In this document: positions 58,599 to 64,000 of the stretch, piece after piece
Position numbering within the stretch: position 1 is the stretch's first letter
Layout: each line of letters opens with the position of its first letter
Source of the DNA: Burkholderiaceae bacterium
GTDB lineage: Bacteria; Pseudomonadota; Gammaproteobacteria; Burkholderiales; Burkholderiaceae_A
Length of the DNA stretch: 64,000 bases
Reading direction: 5' to 3'
NCBI GenBank assembly: GCA_018882785.1
Contig: VERI01000002.1
Location: forward strand, 186,001 to 250,000
Program-made: the position numbers and the translations under genes
Notes under the pieces: generated by a model
What the model was told of the DNA's origin: nothing
Database searches by the model: none
What the model saw: only the letters and a program-made list of their open reading frames with translations

Positions 58599-60971
58599 CT
58601 ATGAATGACTTGCCAATAAAGACTGATATGCCTCACAGGACTGCAGCGACTCGAAGAGCCGTTGCGGCGTCGCGGGAAGCTCCTGAATGCCGACCCCAAA
58701 ACCGGACAAGGCATCACTGATTGCGTTCGCAATCGCAGCTGGCGCACCGATCGTTCCGCCCTCTCCCACACCACGAAAGCCGCCAAGGGTCGACGGCGAC
58801 TGGGTATCGAGGTGAACAATCTCCAGATTTGGCACTTCGGGTGCCGACGGCACCAGATAGTCGGCAAGACTTGCGGTCTGCAGCTGTCCGGTCTCATCAT
58901 AAAAAACCTCTTCGAATAATGCCGCCCCAATACCTTGGGCAACGGCACCACGAATCTGCCCTTCGACCAACATCGGATTGATCATCTGGCCACAGTCCTC
59001 CGCTACAACATAGGCCTGTATCTCGACTGCAAGGGTCACTGGATCAATCTCCACCTGAACCATATGGGTCGCAGACGATGTGGTGCCAAACACCGGGTCG
59101 TAGACCGCAGAAACCGAAAGCTCCACCCGGAGCTCCTCCGGAAGATTGACCTGGGTATAGACCCGCCGAGCAATCGTATGAAAACTCAGTCGCTCATTTG
59201 TCTGACGGTGAATGACCGTACTGTCGAGAACATCACACTGATCGGGTGTTGTCTGCATGGCGTGGGCTGCAACGTTCAGCAGCCGCTCCCGCAGCTCACG
59301 GCCCGCCTTTAAGGCAGCGCCACCGCTGAGCACTGCGCTTCGGCTGGCATAGCTGCCAGTGCTGTAGGGCACCGCAGACGTATCACCCACCACAATTGTG
59401 ATGTCATCAAGACAGGCCCCGGTCGCATCAGCAACGACCTGCGCCAGTATGGTCTCGTGGCCCTGGCCGTGGGATGCGCAGCCAAATGCAGCGGTTAGCC
59501 TGCCTGTGGAGTCTAGCGTCAGGCAGCAGGTATCTGTGCCGGTATTAATCGGCATTCCGGGAGACGCAGAAATCCGCGAGCCAATTCCGGTGAGCTCTGC
59601 ATATGACGCCACACCAATTCCCACCAGCCTGCCGGTCTCACGTGCCCGCTGCTGCTCACGCCGACGATGGTCATAGTCGAATCGGAGGGCTGCTGCTGCG
59701 ATGCCCTCTTGGAATGCAGATCGATCCCAGACAATTCCGCTGCCAGTTCTAAATGGAAACTCATCCGGGTTGATGAGGTTTTTTTGCCGAAATACGACAG
59801 GGTCAAGTCCCACACGTGCAGCGGCCATATCCATCAGCCGCTCCATCACAAATGTCGAAATCGGCCGGCCAACACCCCGATACGGGCCCGCAGGTGCCTT
59901 AGGCGTGGCCACTGCACGGGCTGACCCCTGATAGTTGGTAATACGATACGGACCCGGCATAAAACTAATCGCCTGCACCGGTTCGATACCTGCAGTCCAG
60001 GGATAAATCGAGTAGGCACCGACATCACCCGTGACCTTGGCACGCAGCGCAAGAATGCTGCCATCGGCCGCAACCGCAAGTTCCGCATCCACGACCTCAT
60101 CAAATGCCTGGCTGGTGGCAAGCAGATCCTCCATTCGGTCGCCCGTCCATTTCACGGTCCGCCCGAGCTTGACCGCGAGTGCGCTCACGAGGAGTTCCTC
60201 CGGATAAACAGATGTCTTGCCGCCAAAGCCCCCACCCACATCCGGTGCGATCACAGTGATCTGAATACCCGGAAGTCGGACGAATTCTGCAATCGCATCC
60301 TTGACGATACCGGGTACCTGGGTCGAGCTGGTCAGCCGCAGCTGGCGACGGCCCGCATCGAATTCAGCAAAACATGCACGATTCTCCAGTGCAACGGGTG
60401 TCTTACGACGAAACCGAAAACGTCCACCAACTGTGTGGTCTGCATCCGCAAAGCCTTGCGTCGGATCACCCCGAACAAACTCGCGAGAGACCAGTACATT
60501 ACTGGACAGTTCAGGATGCAGAATCGGTGCCTGCTCGGCGGCAGCACGCTCGGGATCATGCTCGGCGTCAAGCGGCTCAAGTTCTAACTGAATCGCCTCA
60601 AGCGCATCTTCAGCACGGTAGCGATCCACAGCCGCAACCACAACCACTGGCTCACCCACATAACGCACCACATCGACAGCCAGTGCAGGCATCTGTGTGG
60701 GCTGATAATGCAGCATTTTTGAAGGCGCAACCATGGGCGCGATCCAATCATGGATGTCCTCTGCCGTCACGACTGTGAACACGCCAGGCATCGCTCGGGC
60801 TGCCGAAACATCCAGACGTATGATTCGGGCATAGGCTGCGGGGCTTCGCAGAACTGCCAGATGGAGCGCCTGGCGAACAGGGTGGTCATCCGTGTACTGC
60901 CCGCGCCCGGTCAGCAGCCGCAGGTCTTCCCGTCGCAGTACCGACTGGCCAATCTTAGAATCAGAATTCAT
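58599..60971 (-). CDS. Molybdenum hydroxylase large subunit (xanthine dehydrogenase/CoxL family)
   Basis: Molybdopterin-binding subunit of 790 aa. N-terminal VLRREDLRLLTGRGQYTDD is the CoxL-family start; VGGGFGGKTSVYPEE, GPYRGVGRPIS and CASHGQGHETILAQ line the Mo site, and the catalytic Glu is in FRGVGEGGTIG. The CODH-specific AYRCSFR loop is absent, so it is not carbon monoxide dehydrogenase. It hydroxylates an aldehyde or heteroaromatic carbon with water. ATG 60971 has GGAA 6 nt upstream and is preferred over GTG 60983, which overlaps the MBL stop. Confidence 0.92.
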   Translation of the reverse strand: MNSDSKIGQSVLRREDLRLLTGRGQYTDDHPVRQALHLAVLRSPAAYARIIRLDVSAARAMPGVFTVVTAEDIHDWIAPMVAPSKMLHYQPTQMPALAVDVVRYVGEPVVVVAAVDRYRAEDALEAIQLELEPLDAEHDPERAAAEQAPILHPELSSNVLVSREFVRGDPTQGFADADHTVGGRFRFRRKTPVALENRACFAEFDAGRRQLRLTSSTQVPGIVKDAIAEFVRLPGIQITVIAPDVGGGFGGKTSVYPEELLVSALAVKLGRTVKWTGDRMEDLLATSQAFDEVVDAELAVAADGSILALRAKVTGDVGAYSIYPWTAGIEPVQAISFMPGPYRITNYQGSARAVATPKAPAGPYRGVGRPISTFVMERLMDMAAARVGLDPVVFRQKNLINPDEFPFRTGSGIVWDRSAFQEGIAAAALRFDYDHRRREQQRARETGRLVGIGVASYAELTGIGSRISASPGMPINTGTDTCCLTLDSTGRLTAAFGCASHGQGHETILAQVVADATGACLDDITIVVGDTSAVPYSTGSYASRSAVLSGGAALKAGRELRERLLNVAAHAMQTTPDQCDVLDSTVIHRQTNERLSFHTIARRVYTQVNLPEELRVELSVSAVYDPVFGTTSSATHMVQVEIDPVTLAVEIQAYVVAEDCGQMINPMLVEGQIRGAVAQGIGAALFEEVFYDETGQLQTASLADYLVPSAPEVPNLEIVHLDTQSPSTLGGFRGVGEGGTIGAPAAIANAISDALSGFGVGIQELPATPQRLFESLQSCEAYQSLLASHS

Positions 60972-60982
60972 CAGCAGTTCCA

Positions 60983-61744
60983 CTACTCATACGCCAACGC
61001 CCCAGTGCGCAAGGTGTCCCACTGTACGGGATCATGGCCACACAACACGGTATAGCCCTGAGACTGAATCCGGCGTAATTCTGCAAGCGATGCAGTCAGT
61101 AACTCCGGATTCCAGGTATTGCGCGGAATAATTTCGCCCAGCAGATGCTCTGACATCGGCACGCAGTCCGATGCAAGCACGAAACGATCACCGCTCTCGA
61201 GATGCACCAATGCTGCCGTCATGCCAGGCGTGTGCCCGGGAACCGGCAACAGAATCAGCCGGCCATCGCCGAAGATATCGACCGACTCTGAAAATGGTCG
61301 AATCGATGTGCCCTCTGCCCAGTCTTCAGAAAAAATACCTTGGGCCAGGGCATCGGGCCGACGGGCGTATTCCAACTCCTGCGCATGGGCTCTGACCTCG
61401 GCACGACGGAAGAACCGATTACAGCCGCAGTGATCCGTATGCAGATGGGAATTGATCACCAGATCAATGTCATCGGGCGTCAGCCCAAGTTCCGCCAGTT
61501 GGTCAATCAGATTGTCCTCAGGCCGTCCAACGGGCGTCATGAATTTTGCAAGCCCTCCCCACCGGGCCTCTGGTTCAGTGACGACCGCAGGATGGCATCC
61601 CGTATCAAACAGAACGTTTCCGCGCGGATGGCGCAACAGATAACAATTGACAGGCAGCCGCATTTTTTCCGCACGGTCCGCATCCGGATAGAACACCGAT
61701 CGACGCATCTGCAGAAATCCACCGGTAAGAACATGCATGCGCAT
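60983..61744 (-). CDS. MBL-fold hydrolase, N-acyl-homoserine-lactonase-like
   Basis: Protein of 253 aa with the metal motif SHLHTDHCGC (H100, H102, D104, H105) and VPGHTPGM and LASDC later ligands, matching the AiiA/AttM lactonase group. The ATG overlaps the stop of the 2Fe-2S subunit gene (TAATG). It lies inside the molybdenum-hydroxylase operon, between small and large subunits, so it more likely opens a pathway lactone than quenches quorum signals. In the furoate route, 5-hydroxyfuroyl-CoA tautomerises to an enol-lactone, which would be a fitting substrate. Confidence 0.87.
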   Translation of the reverse strand: MRMHVLTGGFLQMRRSVFYPDADRAEKMRLPVNCYLLRHPRGNVLFDTGCHPAVVTEPEARWGGLAKFMTPVGRPEDNLIDQLAELGLTPDDIDLVINSHLHTDHCGCNRFFRRAEVRAHAQELEYARRPDALAQGIFSEDWAEGTSIRPFSESVDIFGDGRLILLPVPGHTPGMTAALVHLESGDRFVLASDCVPMSEHLLGEIIPRNTWNPELLTASLAELRRIQSQGYTVLCGHDPVQWDTLRTGALAYE

Positions 61745-62274
61745 TATTTACTCTCCGAGTGTGGCTTCGCACAGGCCATCACCGCCTGCACGATGCCCTG
61801 ATAGCCCGTGCATCGGCATAGATTGCCAGACAACAGATCCCGAATCTGCGCCTCATCTGCGTTGGGATAGCGCTCCACAATTTCACTGGCTGTCATCAGC
61901 ATCCCCGGGGTGCAAAATCCACACTGCAGTCCGTGACATTCACGAAACGCCTGCTGCAACGGATTTAACTGATCTGGCGATCCCAGCGCCTCAACCGTCT
62001 GAATCGATAAACCATTGGCCTGCACAGCCAGCATGAGACAGGCGCGCATCGAAACCCCATCCACCAGAATCGTGCAGGCACCACAGACACCGTGCTCGCA
62101 GCCGACATGTGTTCCCGTAAGGCCCAGCGTATGCCGAAGAAAATCTGACAGCAGAAGACGCGGCTCCACGCGTCGCTCGATGACCTCGCCATTGACGATC
62201 ACCCAGAGATCATGAAGCTCTGTCTGCCCATCGCCAGTCGACGGAGAGAGTTGTAACGCTGGTTCCGAATTCAT
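61744..62274 (-). CDS. Molybdenum hydroxylase small subunit, 2Fe-2S protein
   Basis: Protein of 176 aa with two 2Fe-2S clusters. The plant-type cluster is GCEHGVCGACTILVDG plus a downstream C; the second is CGFCTPGMLM and CRCTGYQGIVQA. It passes electrons from the Mo site to FAD. GGGAG lies 4 nt before ATG. The first 25 residues are a short extension not typical of CoxS. It sits between the FAD subunit and the lactonase-like gene. Confidence 0.95.
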   Translation of the reverse strand: MNSEPALQLSPSTGDGQTELHDLWVIVNGEVIERRVEPRLLLSDFLRHTLGLTGTHVGCEHGVCGACTILVDGVSMRACLMLAVQANGLSIQTVEALGSPDQLNPLQQAFRECHGLQCGFCTPGMLMTASEIVERYPNADEAQIRDLLSGNLCRCTGYQGIVQAVMACAKPHSESK

Positions 62275-62289
62275 AGATCTCCCATCCTC

Positions 62290-63189
62290 TCAATGTGTCG
62301 CCGCATGGGATTGGCCCCCTGAGGTGCCATGAAGATCTGAGGCTTCTGCCAGACAGCGCGCCACCAAGGATCTCGCAAGGTGACGCCGGAACTGCGCCGA
62401 TGCCTGTCGGTCATTCATCAGATCCATATCACCGCAAATATCCGCAGAACACTCGCGAATCAGCTGATCACTTGGCCGTTGACCCCTGAGCGCACTCTCG
62501 AGATCGGTCAGACGAAACGCACGATCCATTACACCCATCAGTCCGACCCGCGCCGACCGAATCTGTTGCCCATCAAAATCCAGAATGACCGCGCAGGCGG
62601 CCATGGCGAAGTCCCCCGGACGGCGAGATACTTCCTGAAACACGGCACGATGGCCCTTCGGCAAGGCGGGAAACCTCACCTGAATAATCATCTCGTCTTC
62701 TTGCAGATCCGTGGTCAGCGGGCCAAGGAAAAAATCATTCGCTGCGACCCGACGATCTCCACGCACGGAACTCAGTGTCAGCTCCGCCTCGAGTAAGACC
62801 GCCAACAAGGCCCACTCCGCCGCAGGATCTGCATGGGCAAGGCTGCCCCCGATCGTGCCGCGATTACGAATGGCCAGGTGGGCAACATGCCGCAACGCCT
62901 GCGGAATAATTGGCCAGCCTGTCGCCGCAAGGGGCGACTCGATCATCGCGTTATGCCGCATACGGGCGCCGCAGATCAGGCCGCCCTGGCTATCTTGGGT
63001 CAAGGTTTCAAGCTCCAACAGGCGCCCAATATCAATGACGACACCTGGCTGCACCACTCGAAAATTCATCATCGGAATCAGGCTCTGGCCGCCAGCGATA
63101 ATCTTGGCCGATCCCACATGGGCCGACAACATCTGCCGGGCCTCCGCCAGCGTCTCGGGAACGAGATAGCGAAATAACGGTGGCTTCAC
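62290..63189 (-). CDS. Molybdenum hydroxylase medium subunit, FAD-binding
   Basis: FAD-binding subunit of 299 aa (CoxM family). The two flavin motifs are AGGQSLIPMMNFR (near 31) and RGTIGGSLAHADPAAEW (near 112). The start is GTG with AGGGG 8 nt upstream, 2 nt past the stop of the crotonase gene. With the 2Fe-2S and Mo subunits it forms a heterotrimeric hydroxylase. Confidence 0.93.
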   Translation of the reverse strand: MKPPLFRYLVPETLAEARQMLSAHVGSAKIIAGGQSLIPMMNFRVVQPGVVIDIGRLLELETLTQDSQGGLICGARMRHNAMIESPLAATGWPIIPQALRHVAHLAIRNRGTIGGSLAHADPAAEWALLAVLLEAELTLSSVRGDRRVAANDFFLGPLTTDLQEDEMIIQVRFPALPKGHRAVFQEVSRRPGDFAMAACAVILDFDGQQIRSARVGLMGVMDRAFRLTDLESALRGQRPSDQLIRECSADICGDMDLMNDRQASAQFRRHLARSLVARCLAEASDLHGTSGGQSHAATH

Positions 63190-63191
63190 CC

Positions 63192-64000
63192 CTAAGACCC
63201 CTGAAACCTCGGCGTACGTTTCTCTAAAAATGCCTGCCGTCCCTCGCGATAGTCCTGGCTATCGCTCGCCTGGCGAATTCTTCGTTCAGCCTCGGCAGCA
63301 TCAAGCCCAGCGAGAGACAGCGCCATCGAGTTCAGCATGAACTTTGCCCCTGACTGGGTCAGAGGGGCCTGCTGAATCATCTGTTGCGCAAAACGGCGTG
63401 CTGCCGCCATCGGGTCCTGTGCCAGCGGTGCCGGACGGCGCTTAAACCAGCCCAGCCAGCCTGCGCTGTCGCTGGGTGTCGCTTCCTCCCGGTGATCAAT
63501 AAACCCCCAGCGCAGGGCATCGTCTGCACCGAACCGTTGTGCTGAAAATAAAATTTGCTTGGCCCGCGTCACACCCACGAGGGCCAGAAGCTTCGCGGTC
63601 CCATTAACGCCATAGACGATCGAAAGCCTTCCAGCGGGGATTCCGAAGACAGCATCCGCGGCCGCCATTCGAAAGTCACACGACATGGCCAGATGCGCGC
63701 CACCGCCCAGGCAATAGCCCGAGATCACAGCAATCGTGGGCTTGGGCAGTTGGAAGATCGCCGAACAGCAGGCGTCCACCGCAACTTCATAGTCTCTGCT
63801 TTGCTGTGCGTTATCGCGGACTGACTCAAATTCCGCGATATCGGCACCCGCACAGAAATTTCCTCCTGCCCCAGTCAGAATCACCACACGCACCTGTCTG
63901 TCTTTACCCAGATCGTCGAAGATCTGAGCAAGACGCTTCCACATCTGCAGGCTCATCGCGTTTTTCACGGCAGGACGATTCAGGGTCACGATGGCCATGC
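63192..64000 (-). CDS. Crotonase-family protein (partial at window edge)
   Basis: Enoyl-CoA hydratase/isomerase-fold protein, 268 codons in the window; the true start lies beyond base 64000 because the chain begins at AIVTLNRPAVKNAM, normally preceded by 10-20 residues. The oxyanion-hole block GAGGNFCAGADIAEFE is present. The two catalytic glutamates of true hydratases are not: the positions read GGGAHLAMSC and FGIPAGRLSI (His and Ala). A 15-residue insertion (WFKRRPAPLAQDP) is also odd. So it is probably not a simple enoyl-CoA hydratase. It is the first visible gene of the seven-gene operon. Confidence 0.85.
   Translation of the reverse strand, partial: MAIVTLNRPAVKNAMSLQMWKRLAQIFDDLGKDRQVRVVILTGAGGNFCAGADIAEFESVRDNAQQSRDYEVAVDACCSAIFQLPKPTIAVISGYCLGGGAHLAMSCDFRMAAADAVFGIPAGRLSIVYGVNGTAKLLALVGVTRAKQILFSAQRFGADDALRWGFIDHREEATPSDSAGWLGWFKRRPAPLAQDPMAAARRFAQQMIQQAPLTQSGAKFMLNSMALSLAGLDAAEAERRIRQASDSQDYREGRQAFLEKRTPRFQGS

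Noticed and set aside
58599-63189. Aerobic carbon monoxide dehydrogenase (coxMSL)
   Set aside because: Gene order and family fit broadly, but the large subunit lacks the AYRCSFR active-site loop and the operon has CoA ligase and crotonase genes instead of cox accessory genes.

Overview
The window reads as a chromosome segment of a betaproteobacterium, most likely Burkholderiales. The reasons are the central-metabolism order tkt-gap-pyk-fba-purC/E-purK-sua5, GroEL and Fpr of betaproteobacterial type, and a C-terminal TraR/DksA-like zinc-finger gene followed by groESL. Coding density is very high. No intergenic stretch exceeds about 250 bp, and I see no rRNA, tRNA, IS element, prophage or CRISPR array.

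Layout. (1) 1-3.3 kb, plus strand: fatty-acid beta-oxidation (end of a FadN/FadB-like protein, a thiolase, FadD). (2) 3.3-11.9 kb, minus strand: ferredoxin-NADP reductase, a GloB-like MBL hydrolase, PPK2, and a Cus/Czc-type heavy-metal RND tripartite pump with a PII-like gene. (3) 11.9-14.9 kb, minus: DUF2237, then a rubrerythrin / CCG Fe-S oxidoreductase / DUF3501 operon. (4) 15-21 kb: amidase, pdxH, msrA, and a periplasmic rhodanese + YeeE/YedE sulfur transporter + tiny coupled ORF, then a HIT protein. (5) 21-30.4 kb, minus: Sua5, purK, a PurC-PurE fusion, fba, pyk, gap, tkt. (6) 30.5-41.5 kb: rsmE, split chromate transporter, malic enzyme, a YdiJ-type FAD/Fe-S dehydrogenase divergent from a serine-glyoxylate-type aminotransferase, a lytic transglycosylase and PBP4. 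(7) 41.4-44.9 kb: zinc-finger protein, CIRCE-controlled groES-groEL, pyrF. (8) 44.9-47.5 kb: ABC-2 exporter genes. (9) 47.6-64 kb: a catabolic island.

The catabolic island is the most interesting part. On the plus strand an AraC regulator precedes an acyl-CoA ligase and a crotonase-family protein that resemble furoate-type HmfD/HmfE. On the minus strand one contiguous seven-gene operon encodes a crotonase, a three-subunit molybdenum hydroxylase interrupted by a lactonase-like MBL gene, an SDR and a second acyl-CoA ligase. A second minus operon encodes an HpaB-type FADH2 monooxygenase, its flavin reductase, DUF2848, a cupin and an amidase, with a divergent MarR regulator. The logic fits CoA activation, hydroxylation, ring opening and thioester hydrolysis of a (hetero)aromatic acid. 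2-Furoate is the closest known precedent, but the monooxygenase/DUF2848/amidase half has no counterpart in that pathway. The SDR and the window-edge crotonase lack the usual catalytic residues, so new chemistry is possible.

All functions are inferred from reading the translated sequence; no database search was run.
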